NCBI RefSeq assembly: GCF_900090275.1
Contig: NZ_LT607755.1
Span: forward strand, 248,001-312,000
DNA length: 64,000 bases
Source: Micromonospora zamorensis
Lineage (GTDB): Bacteria > Actinomycetota > Actinomycetes > Mycobacteriales > Micromonosporaceae
Direction of reading: 5' to 3'
The position numbers and the translations under genes are program-made. Below, in pieces: positions 7,964-16,143 of this stretch (position 1 is its first letter; the number at the start of each line of letters is the position of its first letter). The notes under the pieces were generated by a model. The model had not been told where the DNA came from. It saw only the letters and a program-made list of their open reading frames with translations, and ran no database searches.

Positions 7964-9559
7964 TCAGAGGATGCTGGGCACGTCGGTGCTGATCGGCACG
8001 GCCAGCACCGTGGGTCGGTCCGCGCGCAGCCCGGCGGCGAGTGCCGTGCCGAGATGGTCGGGGGTCTCCACCACCTCGGTGGCGCAGCCGTAGCCGGCCG
8101 CGATCGCGATGATGTCCAAACCCGGCAGGTCCAGGCCGGGCACCCCGGGAGTGTCCTTCAGCTCGGCGAACGCCTTGAGGATCGCGTACTGCTGGTTGAC
8201 CGGGACGACGACCACCACCGGCAGGGCGAGGCGCGCGGCCGTCCACAGAGCCTGCACCGAGTAGTGGAACGAGCCGTCGCCGATCACCGCCACCACGGGT
8301 CGCCCGCGCCCGGTGTCCCGCTCGGCGAGTGCCACCCCGATCGCGGCGGGCAGGCCGTAGCCGAGGCCCCCGCTGGCCATCGTGAAGTACGACGCCGGGC
8401 GTCTGATCTTGAGCTGACGGCGCAGCGCGGACAGATTGGATGGTGACTCCTGGACCAGCACGCCGTCCGCCGGCCAGTGCGCGGCCAGCGCCGCGAACAG
8501 GGCGTCGGCGCTCAGGGGAGCGGTGACCTCGGGCGGTGCCGGCGCGTCCCGCCGTGGCGGCGGCTGCCGGTCGGCCGTCGGCACCCGTTCGACCAGCGCG
8601 GCCAGGGTCAGCCCCGGGTCCCCGAGCAGGCTGTCCCCGACCGGGGCACGGGCGGCTTCGTCGGGGTCGTCGGTGACGTGCAGCAGCCGGGCGCCGTCGG
8701 GCAGGTGTCCGCCCGGCACGTACGGGTAGTAGCGGAACACCGGGGCACCGACGACCAGCACCGTGTCGTGCCCGCGCAGTGCCTCGGCCAGCGGACCGAT
8801 CGCGTACGGAAGCACCCCGCGAAAGTGGGGGTGGTCCTCGGGGAACACGGCCCGCTCGGTGGCCGGGGCCGACCAGACCGGTGCGGCCAGCCGCTCGGCC
8901 AACGCGACCGCCGTCGACCAACTCCCGGAGCGGTCCACCCCCGGCCCGTACACGAGCACCGGGTTGTGGCTGCCGGCGAGGATCCGGGCGAACTCGTCCA
9001 ACCGCTCGGGGTCCGGCGCGAACCGGGTGGCCACCGAGCGCGGGGCGGGCGGCGGGTCGGCGGTCTGGGCCCAGTCGTCCATCGGCAGCGAGAGGAAGAC
9101 CGGCCCGGCGGGTGGCTGCACCGCCGTCGCGTACGCCCGCAGCACCGCCGCGGGGATGTCCTGCGCCCTGGCGGGCTCGTAGGCCCACTTGACGTACGGC
9201 TGGGGAAGCTCGGTGGGTCGACGGTTGGCCAGGCGGGGTTCGAGAAGCAGCATCTCCCGGGTCTGCTGGCCGGCGCTGACGATCAGCGGGGTCTTGTTGT
9301 GCCAAGCGGTGACCAGGTTGCCCATGCCGTTGCCGGTGCCCGGTGCGGTGTGCAGGTTGACGTGGGCGGGTTGCCCGGTCGCCTGGGCGTACCCGTCAGC
9401 CATCGCCACCGCTGTCGCCTCGTGCAGCGCGTGGACGTAGTGGAAGTCGGCGGGGAAGTCCCGCAGGAAGGGCTCCTCGGTGGAGCCGGGGTTGCCGAAG
9501 ACCGTGGTCATGCCGAGGGTGCGGAGCACGTCGTACGTCGCGTCCCGGACCGTTGCCAT
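7964..9559 (-). CDS. Thiamine diphosphate enzyme, benzoylformate decarboxylase-like
   Basis: The 531-residue protein has the three-domain layout of ThDP-dependent decarboxylases. The N-terminal cofactor Glu lies in FGNPGSTEEPFL, followed by HEATAVAMADGYA, and the C-terminal ThDP/Mg site starts VIGDGSFHYSVQALWTAA and ends with VVPVNQQY. The GNPGSTE and NQQY blocks are those of benzoylformate decarboxylase (MdlC), which converts benzoylformate to benzaldehyde and CO2 in the mandelate pathway. No other mandelate gene is adjacent, so the real substrate may be another 2-oxo acid. ATG 9559 is preferred to GTG 9565 because GGAGG then lies 9 nt upstream. A TAGATT hexamer on the minus strand (9618-9623) may be its -10 box. 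Confidence 0.8.
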   Translation of the reverse strand: MATVRDATYDVLRTLGMTTVFGNPGSTEEPFLRDFPADFHYVHALHEATAVAMADGYAQATGQPAHVNLHTAPGTGNGMGNLVTAWHNKTPLIVSAGQQTREMLLLEPRLANRRPTELPQPYVKWAYEPARAQDIPAAVLRAYATAVQPPAGPVFLSLPMDDWAQTADPPPAPRSVATRFAPDPERLDEFARILAGSHNPVLVYGPGVDRSGSWSTAVALAERLAAPVWSAPATERAVFPEDHPHFRGVLPYAIGPLAEALRGHDTVLVVGAPVFRYYPYVPGGHLPDGARLLHVTDDPDEAARAPVGDSLLGDPGLTLAALVERVPTADRQPPPRRDAPAPPEVTAPLSADALFAALAAHWPADGVLVQESPSNLSALRRQLKIRRPASYFTMASGGLGYGLPAAIGVALAERDTGRGRPVVAVIGDGSFHYSVQALWTAARLALPVVVVVPVNQQYAILKAFAELKDTPGVPGLDLPGLDIIAIAAGYGCATEVVETPDHLGTALAAGLRADRPTVLAVPISTDVPSIL

Positions 9560-9915
9560 CGCCACCCGCCTCCGTGTCGCGGGCAGGGACGATCACGGTC
9601 GCCCTCCCGATCAGCCGAATCTATCGGGATGTGACGGACCTTTCGGGCGTTTCCCCGCCGTGGTGGTCCGGATCCTTCGATCACCAGGAGGTTCGCGGTC
9701 GGGTCATTGACACTCCGTCTCAACTGTCCGATCACCCGCCGTTCAGACCTTAGCCAGCACCCGGGACGCAGGCTATGGTGCCAGGCATGGCGTTGACAGC
9801 GCGGCTGATCCCGGCGCACCGGGCGGATCCGGCAGATGACCGATCCCCGGCGCGGGCTCACGGTTGACGGGTGTGTGGGATGCAGGGAGAGGGCCAGGCG
9901 ATCGGCGGACGAGCC
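9560..9915. other. Divergent intergenic region between the decarboxylase gene and yqgE
   Basis: This 356-bp stretch holds the upstream region of two divergent genes. On the plus strand a consensus -35 TTGACA lies at 9707-9712 without a matching -10, while TTAGCC (9750-9755), an 18-nt spacer and TATGGT (9774-9779) form a more complete promoter. That promoter would start transcription at the ATG of a 26-codon ORF (9787-9867). Nothing else was recognised. Confidence 0.45.
9787..9867 (+). CDS. Possible leaderless leader peptide upstream of yqgE
   Basis: ATG 9787 opens a 26-codon frame that begins MALTARLIPAHRADP and ends at TGA 9865-9867, just before the first possible yqgE start. It begins 7 nt after the -10-like TATGGT at 9774-9779, the spacing expected for a leaderless mRNA. 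No similarity is recognised. It may be a translated leader or simply chance 5' untranslated sequence. Confidence 0.3.
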   Translation: MALTARLIPAHRADPADDRSPARAHG

Positions 9916-10470
9916 ATGGAGTCGATGACCGGGCGGCTGCTGGTCGCGACTCCGGCGCTCAAGGACCCGAACTTCGACCGTACGGTGGTGCTGCTGGTCG
10001 CCCACGAGCCGGGCGGTGCGCTCGGCGTGGTGTTGAACCGCGCCACCGAGGTGCCGGTGGCCGAGGTGCTCGGCGACTGGAGTGATTTGGCCCGGCACCC
10101 GGCGGTGCTCTTCGAGGGCGGCCCGGTGCAGCCCGACTCGGCCATCTGTCTGGCCCGCATGCGGCACCCGATGCGCCGGCTGAAGGGCTTCCACCAGGTC
10201 TCCGGGGCGGTCGGCACGATCGACCTCTCGGTCGACCCGGAGCGGCTGCGGGAGAGCATCGGCGGCATCCGCGTCTTCGCCGGCTATTCCGGCTGGGGCA
10301 GCGGCCAGCTGGAGCAGGAGATCGCCGACGGGTCGTGGTTTCTGCTGGACGCGTTGCCCGGTGACGCCTTCGTCGACCGGCCCGACGACCTGTGGCCGAT
10401 GGTGCTGCGCCGGCAGGGCGGGATGATGGCCGCGGTCGCACACTTCCCGCCGGACGTGGCGCTCAACTGA
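9916..10470 (+). CDS. yqgE: YqgE/AlgH family protein
   Basis: The 184-residue product matches the UPF0301/DUF179 family: GRLLVATPALKDPNFDRTVVLLVAHEPGGALGVVLNR near the N-terminus is the most conserved block, with FEGGPV and RVFAGYSGWGSGQLEQEI further on. The biochemical role is unknown; the Pseudomonas member was first described as an alginate regulator. I chose ATG 9916 (MESMTGRLL) because conservation begins there. ATG 9880 and TTG/GTG codons nearby remain possible, and GGGAGAGG at 9885 fits neither start well. The gene is followed by the promoter of a tRNA gene. Confidence 0.88.
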   Translation: MESMTGRLLVATPALKDPNFDRTVVLLVAHEPGGALGVVLNRATEVPVAEVLGDWSDLARHPAVLFEGGPVQPDSAICLARMRHPMRRLKGFHQVSGAVGTIDLSVDPERLRESIGGIRVFAGYSGWGSGQLEQEIADGSWFLLDALPGDAFVDRPDDLWPMVLRRQGGMMAAVAHFPPDVALN

Positions 10471-10495
10471 CCCGGCTCGGCGGGGACCCCGCGAG

Positions 10496-10524
10496 ATGAC
10501 CATGCGGGCCGGTCTGTGTATAGT
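10496..10524 (+). promoter_or_regulatory. Promoter of tRNA-Ala
   Basis: ATGACC (10496-10501), a 17-nt spacer and TATAGT (10519-10524) match the housekeeping consensus. Transcription would start about 25 nt before the tRNA 5' end. Confidence 0.65.
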
Positions 10525-10557
10525 TTCCCAGTGCCCGGGCGACCGGGACAACAGCAA

Positions 10558-10630
10558 GGGGCCGTGGCGCAGCTGGTAGCGCACCACACTGGCAGTGTGG
10601 GGGTCAGGGGTTCGAGTCCCCTCGGCTCCA
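10558..10630 (+). tRNA. tRNA-Ala (anticodon GGC)
   Basis: The 73-nt gene folds into a full cloverleaf. The acceptor GGGGCCG pairs with CGGCTCC (one G-U), the anticodon arm CACACTGGCAGTGTG places GGC in the loop, and the T-arm is GGGGTTCGAGTCCCC. The discriminator is A and CCA is not encoded. Confidence 0.97.
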
Positions 10631-10638
10631 CCCTTGTG

Positions 10639-10676
10639 AAACGCCCTGACCGGGGACCAACCGGTCAGGGCGTTTT
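10639..10676 (+). terminator. Intrinsic terminator of tRNA-Ala
   Basis: AAACGCCCTGACCGG (10639-10653) and CCGGTCAGGGCGTTT (10661-10675) form a perfect 15-bp stem with a 7-nt loop, ending in a short T-run. The same stem recurs at 11035-11069. Confidence 0.9.
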
Positions 10677-10703
10677 CCGTTGCGGCGCGGCCTGGATGGG
10701 CGC

Positions 10704-10964
10704 CTAGCGCACGATCGGTGACCACTCCCGCTGGCTGATGATCGTCACACCGGGCGTGCGGTAATAAGCGTCCTCGGCGAGGGTCGCGGCGAGCGCCTCG
10801 GCGTTCGGGACGTCGAAGATCAAGACCGCGCCGGAGTCGTCGGGGAACGGCCCGGCCATGACCAACCGGCCCTCCTGGCGCAGAGCCTGGAGACGCTCCC
10901 GGTGCGCCGGCCGGGCCGCGAGCCGGTCGGGTTCCTCGCCGAAGGACAGCTCCACGATGAACAC
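10704..10964 (-). CDS. YciI family protein
   Basis: The 86-residue protein shows the YciI fold pattern: MFIVELSFGEEPDRLAARPAHRERLQALRQEGRLVMAGPF, with the conserved His in the PAHRERL helix, and a C-terminal DAYYRTPGVTIISQREW. YciI-like proteins are small dimeric ferredoxin-fold proteins that are probably enzymatic; their reactions are mostly unknown. A strong AGGAGGAGG stands before ATG 10964. The gene is flanked by two nearly identical hairpins (10639-10676 and 11035-11069). Confidence 0.82.
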   Translation of the reverse strand: MFIVELSFGEEPDRLAARPAHRERLQALRQEGRLVMAGPFPDDSGAVLIFDVPNAEALAATLAEDAYYRTPGVTIISQREWSPIVR

Positions 10965-11034
10965 GGTTCCTCCTCCTGGGGCCGATCTTTCGGAAAGGAC
11001 CCTAGTCGATGCGCCGCCGCCGCACGGACGCGCG

Positions 11035-11069
11035 AAACGCCCTGACCGGATGACCCGGTCAGGGCGTTT
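11035..11069 (-). terminator. Intrinsic terminator downstream of rpmJ, copy of the tRNA-Ala stem
   Basis: AAACGCCCTGACCGG (11035-11049) pairs with CCGGTCAGGGCGTTT (11055-11069), with a 5-nt loop. The arms are identical to those of the terminator at 10639-10676. It lies 28 bp past the rpmJ stop on the minus strand. Confidence 0.8.
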
Positions 11070-11097
11070 GTCGACTGTATGTCCGGTGCGGGCTGGA

Positions 11098-11220
11098 TCA
11101 GCCCTGGCGGCTCTTCCACTGCGGGTTGGCGCGGTTCACCACGACCACCCGGCCGCGACGGCGGACCACCACCGAACCCGGCTTCTGCTTCAGTGCACGC
11201 AACGAGCTACGTACCTTCAT
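11098..11220 (-). CDS. rpmJ: 50S ribosomal protein L36, cysteine-free (zinc-independent) paralogue
   Basis: The 40-residue protein reads [32 protein letters not shown] and ends QWKSRQG, a clear L36. It has none of the Cys/His zinc ligands of the zinc-ribbon form, so it is the C-minus type (YkgO/RpmJ2). In actinobacteria such paralogues are commonly repressed by Zur and replace the zinc protein under zinc starvation. I see no convincing Zur box in the 124-bp gap to the divergent gene. GAGGAGG precedes ATG 11220. It is divergent from the LPMO gene. Confidence 0.93.
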   Translation of the reverse strand: MKVRSSLRALKQKPGSVVVRRRGRVVVVNRANPQWKSRQG

Positions 11221-11344
11221 GTCTGCCTCCTCGGTGCAAGCGGTTCCGAGTATCGAAACGCCGCACCCACCCGCCGGATTCCCGCCGGCCAGCCGTCGAA
11301 CCTTTGCCGCCCGCTGGCCGTACCAGTGGGTGGAGGTCATCCTC

Positions 11345-12262
11345 ATGCCCGTACGCCGGCTCTTCGCCATGGTGCTGGTCGTTGCCGCGACAGTGCCGCT
11401 GGCAGCCACGCCCGCCGCCGCGCACGGCGCCCCGACCAACCCGGTCAGTCGGGCGGCTGCCTGCGGGCCCGAGGGCCGGTACGCGGCCACCAGCGCCTGC
11501 CGGGCGGCGGTCCAGGCGGGTGCGGCGGTACGCGAATGGGACAACGTGCGCGTCGCGGCGATCAACGGTCGGGACCGGGAACGGATCCCGGACGGTGAGT
11601 TGTGCAGCGGTGGGCTGTCCGCGTACCGAGGGCTGGATCTGCCCCGGACCGACTGGCCGAGCACCGAGTTGACCACCGGCGCGAAGTTCACCTTCACGTA
11701 CCGGACCACGATCGAGCACCGGGGCACCTTCCGGCTCTACGTCACCAAGCCCGATTACGACCCGCGTGCACCGTTGACCTGGGCGGATCTGGAAGCGCGC
11801 CCGTTTCTGACGATGAAGGACCCGCCGGTGCGGGCCGGGGCGTACCAGTTGGCGGGTCGGCTGCCGGCGGGCCGCGACGGTCGGCACCTGATCTACACGA
11901 TCTGGCAGAACTCCAGCACCCCGGACACCTACTACTCCTGCTCCGACGTGGTGTTCCGTGGTGCCAGGGCCACCTCGTCGAAGGCCGTCGCGACGAAGAG
12001 CGCGGCGGCTGCTCCGCGTACCGCTGCGAGTCGGCCCGTCGCCTCCGAGTCGGCGGTGGCGGCGGCGGCCGACCCGGGCGTGCCGGTGGCGTCGGTGACC
12101 AACCTCGGCAGCCGGTGGCCCGTGCTGGCCGGCGCCGCCGTCGTGCTGGTCCTGCTGCTGTTGCTGATCGGCGCGAGCCGGCGACGTCGCGGCGCCGCCG
12201 CACCCGTGGGCCGGCAGTGCGAGGTACGCAACCACCGGGCCGGGCGGCGCCGGATCTGGTGA
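11345..12262 (+). CDS. AA10 lytic polysaccharide monooxygenase, membrane-anchored
   Basis: ATG 11345 has GGAGG 7 nt upstream. The 305-residue precursor has a signal peptide cleaved after AAA, so the mature chain begins with His27 ([10 protein letters not shown]), the N-terminal ligand of the copper histidine brace. The second ligand is His125 (TTIEHRGTF), and the axial Phe is at about 204 (CSDVVF). These residues define AA10 copper enzymes, which oxidatively cleave chitin or cellulose outside the cell. After an Ala/Ser-rich linker there is a membrane helix (about residues 259-279) and an Arg-rich tail. The enzyme is therefore held on the cell surface and is not secreted freely. No carbohydrate-binding module is present. 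Confidence 0.88.
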   Translation: MPVRRLFAMVLVVAATVPLAATPAAAHGAPTNPVSRAAACGPEGRYAATSACRAAVQAGAAVREWDNVRVAAINGRDRERIPDGELCSGGLSAYRGLDLPRTDWPSTELTTGAKFTFTYRTTIEHRGTFRLYVTKPDYDPRAPLTWADLEARPFLTMKDPPVRAGAYQLAGRLPAGRDGRHLIYTIWQNSSTPDTYYSCSDVVFRGARATSSKAVATKSAAAAPRTAASRPVASESAVAAAADPGVPVASVTNLGSRWPVLAGAAVVLVLLLLLIGASRRRRGAAAPVGRQCEVRNHRAGRRRIW

Positions 12263-12290
12263 CCCGATCCCGCCCGGAGCCCGGCGGCGT

Positions 12291-13286
12291 TCAGCTCAGG
12301 TGCTGCTCGATCTCGGCCAACTCGTCGGCGGTGAAGTCGAGGTTGTCGAGCGCGGCGATGTTGGTCTCCAGCTGCTCGACGCTGCTCGCCCCGATGATCA
12401 GGCTGGTCATCCGCGGGTCGCGCAGGGCCCAGGCCAGCGCCAGCTGCGCCAGGGACTGACCGCGCCGCTCGGCGACCGCGCCGAGCCCTCGGATGGTGGC
12501 CATCTTCTCCTCGCTGAGGTCGCTCTCGTTGAGGAAGACGCTGGTGCGCACCCGGGAGTCCGCCGGGATGCCGCCCAGATAGCGATCGGTCAGCAGGCCC
12601 TGGGCAAGCGGGCTGTACGCGATGCAACCCGCGCCGACCTGCTCCAGCGTGTCGAGCAGGCCGTCGGACTCGGTCCAGCGGTTGAGCATCGAGTACGAAG
12701 GCTGGTTGATCAGCAGCGGCGTGCCCAGGTCGCGCAGGATCGCGGCAGCACGCGCGGTCTGCTCGGAGTTGTAGTTCGAGATGCCGACGTAGAGCGCCTT
12801 GCCGGAGCGGACGACCGCGTCCAGCGCGCCCATCGTCTCCTCCAGCGGGGTGTCCGGGTCGAACCGGTGCGAGTAGAAGATGTCGACGTAGTCCAGCCCC
12901 ATCCGGCCCAGCGACTGGTCCAGCGAGGAGATCAGGTTCTTGCGGGAGCCCCACTCGCCGTACGGGCCGGGCCACATGAGGTAGCCGGCCTTGCTGGAGA
13001 TGACCAGCTCGTCCCGGTACGCCCTCAGGTCGGTGGCGAGCATCCGGCCGAAGTTCTCCTCCGCCGAACCGGGCGGTGGACCGTAGTTGTTGGCCAGGTC
13101 GAAGTGGGTGACGCCCAGGTCGAAGGCGCGCCGGACGATGTCGCGCTGCCGTTCGAAGGGGCGGTCCGGGCCGAAGTTGTGCCAGAGCCCGAGGGAGACG
13201 GCGGGCAGCCGCAGGCCACTGCGCCCGCTGCGCCGGTAGGTCATGGAGTCGTAGCGGTCATCCGCGGCGAGGTAGGTCACGATCAT
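12291..13286 (-). CDS. Aldo/keto reductase (YghZ/Gpr type)
   Basis: This 331-residue TIM-barrel oxidoreductase reduces aldehydes or ketones with NADPH. It shows GLRLPAVSLGLWHNFG, the catalytic Asp/Tyr region FDLANNYGPPPGSAEENFG, the catalytic Lys in ISSKAGY and the C-terminal NADPH site SLIIGASSVEQLETN. The extra GPYGEWGSRKNL segment is typical of the YghZ/Kvbeta-like group, which acts on methylglyoxal and L-glyceraldehyde 3-phosphate in Escherichia coli. The start at 13286 (MIVTYLAADDRYDSMTYRR) is preferred because upstream codons would run into the divergent gene; ATG 13244 (MTYRR) is a second option. It is divergent from another aldo/keto reductase at 70 bp. Confidence 0.88.
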   Translation of the reverse strand: MIVTYLAADDRYDSMTYRRSGRSGLRLPAVSLGLWHNFGPDRPFERQRDIVRRAFDLGVTHFDLANNYGPPPGSAEENFGRMLATDLRAYRDELVISSKAGYLMWPGPYGEWGSRKNLISSLDQSLGRMGLDYVDIFYSHRFDPDTPLEETMGALDAVVRSGKALYVGISNYNSEQTARAAAILRDLGTPLLINQPSYSMLNRWTESDGLLDTLEQVGAGCIAYSPLAQGLLTDRYLGGIPADSRVRTSVFLNESDLSEEKMATIRGLGAVAERRGQSLAQLALAWALRDPRMTSLIIGASSVEQLETNIAALDNLDFTADELAEIEQHLS

Positions 13287-13356
13287 GAGCCTAGCTCTGG
13301 CCCGCGCTGGCGGGGATCGCGCGTGTGAACCAGGACATCGGGGTAGTTTCGACGCC

Positions 13357-14337
13357 ATGCGTTTCATTGCTCTCGACACTCCCAAACCGCTGTCCAAGAT
13401 CGGGCTGGGCACCTGGCAGTTCGGCTCCCGGGAATGGGGCTACGGCCCGGCCTTCGAGAAGCAGGCGGCGCAGATCGTCCGGCGGGCCGTGGAGCTGGGC
13501 GTGACGGTGTTCGACAGCGCGGAGATCTACGGCTTTGGGCGCAGCGAACGGATCCTCGGTGCCGCCCTCGGCGACGACCGGCCCAAGATGGTGGTCGCCA
13601 CCAAGATCTTCCCGGTCCTGCCGGTGGCCGCCGTGGTGCAGCAGCGGGCGGTAGCCTCGGCGGCCCGGCTCGGCGTCACCAGCATCGACCTCTACCAGGT
13701 GCACCAGCCCAACCCGCTGGTCGCCGACCACACCACCATGCGCGGCATGCGGGCGTTGCAGGACGTCGGGCTGGTCAGCGAGGTCGGGGTCAGCAACTAC
13801 GGGCTGCGCCGCTGGCAGGTCGCCGAGGCCGCGCTCGGCCGACGGGTGCTCAGCAACCAGGTCCGCTACAGCATGCTGGACCGCGCACCCGAGCAGGACC
13901 TGCTGCCGTACGCGCGGCAGGCCGGTCGGGTGGTCATCGCGTACAGCCCGCTGGCGCAGGGCTTCCTCTCCGGCCGGTACGACGCGAAGAACCCGCCGAG
14001 CGGCGCGGTCCGGCGGGCCAACCCGTACTTCCTGCCGGAAAACCTGGAACGTGGCGCGGTCCTGATCGACACCCTGCGGCAGGTGGCCGACGCGCACGAC
14101 GCCACCCCCAGTCAGATCGCGCTGGCCTACCTGCTGCGCCACCCGAACGTGCTCGCCATTCCCGGGGCCTCCGGGGTGGAACAGATGGAACGCAACGCCG
14201 CCGCCGCGGACATCGACCTCGCCGACGACGAGTACGCGGCACTGGCCGAGACCGCGAAGCGCTTCCGCCCGGTCACCGGCCTCGCCGCGATGCCGGCGAT
14301 GGTGCGTGCCCGGTTCGCCAGCCCAACGGAGAAGTGA
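13357..14337 (+). CDS. Aldo/keto reductase
   Basis: This is a second, only distantly similar aldo/keto reductase (326 residues): SKIGLGTWQFGSREWGYG, catalytic Asp and Tyr in TVFDSAEIYGFGRSE, catalytic Lys in VVATKIFP, HQPNPL with the active-site His, and the coenzyme site VLAIPGASGVEQMERN. The substrate is not deducible. ATG 13357 is 7 nt behind TAGTTT (13344-13349) and lacks a Shine-Dalgarno sequence, so the mRNA may be leaderless. It is followed after 5 bp by a hemerythrin gene, which suggests co-transcription and possibly a shared redox role. Confidence 0.88.
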   Translation: MRFIALDTPKPLSKIGLGTWQFGSREWGYGPAFEKQAAQIVRRAVELGVTVFDSAEIYGFGRSERILGAALGDDRPKMVVATKIFPVLPVAAVVQQRAVASAARLGVTSIDLYQVHQPNPLVADHTTMRGMRALQDVGLVSEVGVSNYGLRRWQVAEAALGRRVLSNQVRYSMLDRAPEQDLLPYARQAGRVVIAYSPLAQGFLSGRYDAKNPPSGAVRRANPYFLPENLERGAVLIDTLRQVADAHDATPSQIALAYLLRHPNVLAIPGASGVEQMERNAAAADIDLADDEYAALAETAKRFRPVTGLAAMPAMVRARFASPTEK

Positions 14338-14342
14338 GCACA

Positions 14343-14840
14343 GTGGACGACATCACCGCACTGATCCTGGACGACCACGCCGCCTTCCGGCGCGGCTTCG
14401 CCCGCCTCGACGACGCCCGCGACGAGCAGGAGATGCTCGCCATCTGGGACGCTCTCGCCCTGCACCTGGACATCCACGCCGAGGCGGAGGAGGCGATCCT
14501 CTACCCGCACCTGGTCAAACACGGCGACGACGGCGAGGACGAGACCGCCGACGCGATCGGCGACCACAACAAGATCCGGGACGCCATCGCCGAGGCGAAA
14601 CTGCACCCGGTCGGTTCGGAGCAGTGGTGGGAGGCGGTCGGCACCGCCCGCCGGGAGAACAGCGAGCACCTCGCCGAGGAGGAGGACGAGGCGTTGCCCG
14701 ACTTCCGCCGGCACGCCAGCACCGAACTCCGCGCCGAGCTGGGCCAACGCTGGCTGACCTTCTACGGTGAGCACAAGAACGGCCGCAACCTGCCGTTCCG
14801 CGACAAGGACCCGCAGCAGTACGTGGCCGACCACCGCTGA
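14343..14840 (+). CDS. Hemerythrin HHE domain protein
   Basis: The 165-residue protein shows the His/Glu ligand pattern of a diiron hemerythrin bundle: an early DDHAAFRRGF, then HLDIHAEAEEAILYPHL, DHNKIRDAI and HLAEEEDEALPDF. Bacterial single-domain members bind O2 or act in iron, oxygen or peroxide handling in the cytosol. Translation starts at GTG 14343, 5 bp after the stop of the aldo/keto reductase, with GGAG about 10 nt upstream. No signal peptide or membrane segment is present. Confidence 0.85.
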   Translation: MDDITALILDDHAAFRRGFARLDDARDEQEMLAIWDALALHLDIHAEAEEAILYPHLVKHGDDGEDETADAIGDHNKIRDAIAEAKLHPVGSEQWWEAVGTARRENSEHLAEEEDEALPDFRRHASTELRAELGQRWLTFYGEHKNGRNLPFRDKDPQQYVADHR

Positions 14841-14895
14841 GATCTCCCCGGCATGGGGGAGTCGCCGAGCCTGGTTCCGGCATGAGAATGACGAG

Positions 14896-16143
14896 GTGAC
14901 CCTCCGAGCGGTGCTGACCCCGCTGGTCGCCGGCACCACCTGGCGACGCGGCGTGTTCCTGCTGCTCGGCGGCGTGCTGGCCCTGCCGTACGGGGTCCTC
15001 GTGGTGACCTTCGCCCAACTGCTCGCCGATTCGGAGATCCCCCGCCCACTGGTCTACGCGCTGCTGGTGATCGCGGCGCTGATCGCCGTGGTGCCGCTGC
15101 TGCTGGACGGCAGCCGGGCTCTGGAGATCGCCGCCGTACGGGCGTTGCTCGGCATCGACCTGCCCGAACCCGCGCCGGGGCACACGGCCGACCGGGAGAC
15201 CCGGCTGCGCAGCGCGCTCTGGATCGCCACCCACCTCATCGTCGGCGCGCTGGTGATGGTCGCACTGTTCAGCGCCCTGCCGATGGCGCTGGCGTTCATC
15301 GCCCAGCAGTTCGGCATCGGCACCGAGCTGATCAGCCGAGAACGGTTCGGGCCGCTGGACGGGCGGGACAGCGGCTGGCTGACAGTGAGCGGGGTGGCCC
15401 TGCTGGTCGGCCTCGGCTACGCGGTCGCCGGGCTCGGCGCACTCGCCGGCTCGATGGCGCCGGTGCTGCTCGGCCCCGCCCCGGCGGAGCGCATCGCCGC
15501 CCTGGAGGCGCAGGCCATCCGGCTCGCCGAACGCAACCGACTGGCCCGGGAGCTGCACGACTCGATCGGTCACGCCCTGACCGTGGCCACCCTCCAGGCC
15601 GGTGCCGCCCGCGAGGTCCTCGACACCGACAGGGAGTTCGTCCGGCGGGCGCTCACCGCCATCGAGGAGACCGGACGGACCGCGATGGACGAACTGGACC
15701 ACGTGCTCGGGCTGCTCCGGGAAGGCGGCAACGAGCGACCCGTGGTGGCGCCGCAGCGTACCCTCGCCGACCTGGACCGACTGGTCACCGACGCCCGCGC
15801 GGCCGGGCTGGCCGTGCACGCGCATCGCGTCGGCGACCCGGCGCGAGTGCCCGCGGCGGTCTCCCGGGAGGGCTACCGGATCGTCCAGGAAGGACTGACC
15901 AACGCCGCCCGGTACGGCGAGGGGCCGGTGACGCTGCGGCTGGACCTGCACCCGGGGGCGTTGGAGTTGGAACTGGTCAACGGGGTGCGCCGCCGCCCCG
16001 AGCGGGCTCACCCGGGGCGCGGCGGCCGAGGCCTGGACGGCATGCGGGAGCGGGTGCTGCTGCTCGGCGGCGGCATCACCGTGGGGCCGGACGGTGACCG
16101 CTGGCTGATCCGGGCCCGCCTGCCCTACGAGGAGACCCGATGA
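14896..16143 (+). CDS. Sensor histidine kinase (NarL-type two-component system)
   Basis: The 415-residue kinase has four N-terminal membrane segments (about residues 13-36, 49-67, 108-135 and 154-184), a HisKA_3 dimerisation domain with the phospho-acceptor His221 in RELHDSIGHALT, and an HATPase domain with NAARYGEG and GRGGRGLDGMRERV. It has almost no extracytoplasmic sensor domain, so it probably senses a membrane signal. The GTG at 14896 begins the conserved chain; sequence upstream in the frame reads as non-coding. It overlaps its response regulator by 4 bp (ATGA), so the pair is translationally coupled. Confidence 0.88.
   Translation: MTLRAVLTPLVAGTTWRRGVFLLLGGVLALPYGVLVVTFAQLLADSEIPRPLVYALLVIAALIAVVPLLLDGSRALEIAAVRALLGIDLPEPAPGHTADRETRLRSALWIATHLIVGALVMVALFSALPMALAFIAQQFGIGTELISRERFGPLDGRDSGWLTVSGVALLVGLGYAVAGLGALAGSMAPVLLGPAPAERIAALEAQAIRLAERNRLARELHDSIGHALTVATLQAGAAREVLDTDREFVRRALTAIEETGRTAMDELDHVLGLLREGGNERPVVAPQRTLADLDRLVTDARAAGLAVHAHRVGDPARVPAAVSREGYRIVQEGLTNAARYGEGPVTLRLDLHPGALELELVNGVRRRPERAHPGRGGRGLDGMRERVLLLGGGITVGPDGDRWLIRARLPYEETR

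Noticed and set aside
14515..16011. A 498-codon frame on the minus strand
   Set aside because: It lies opposite the histidine kinase and hemerythrin genes, is His/Arg/Gln-rich without domains, and the plus-strand genes have clear motifs.
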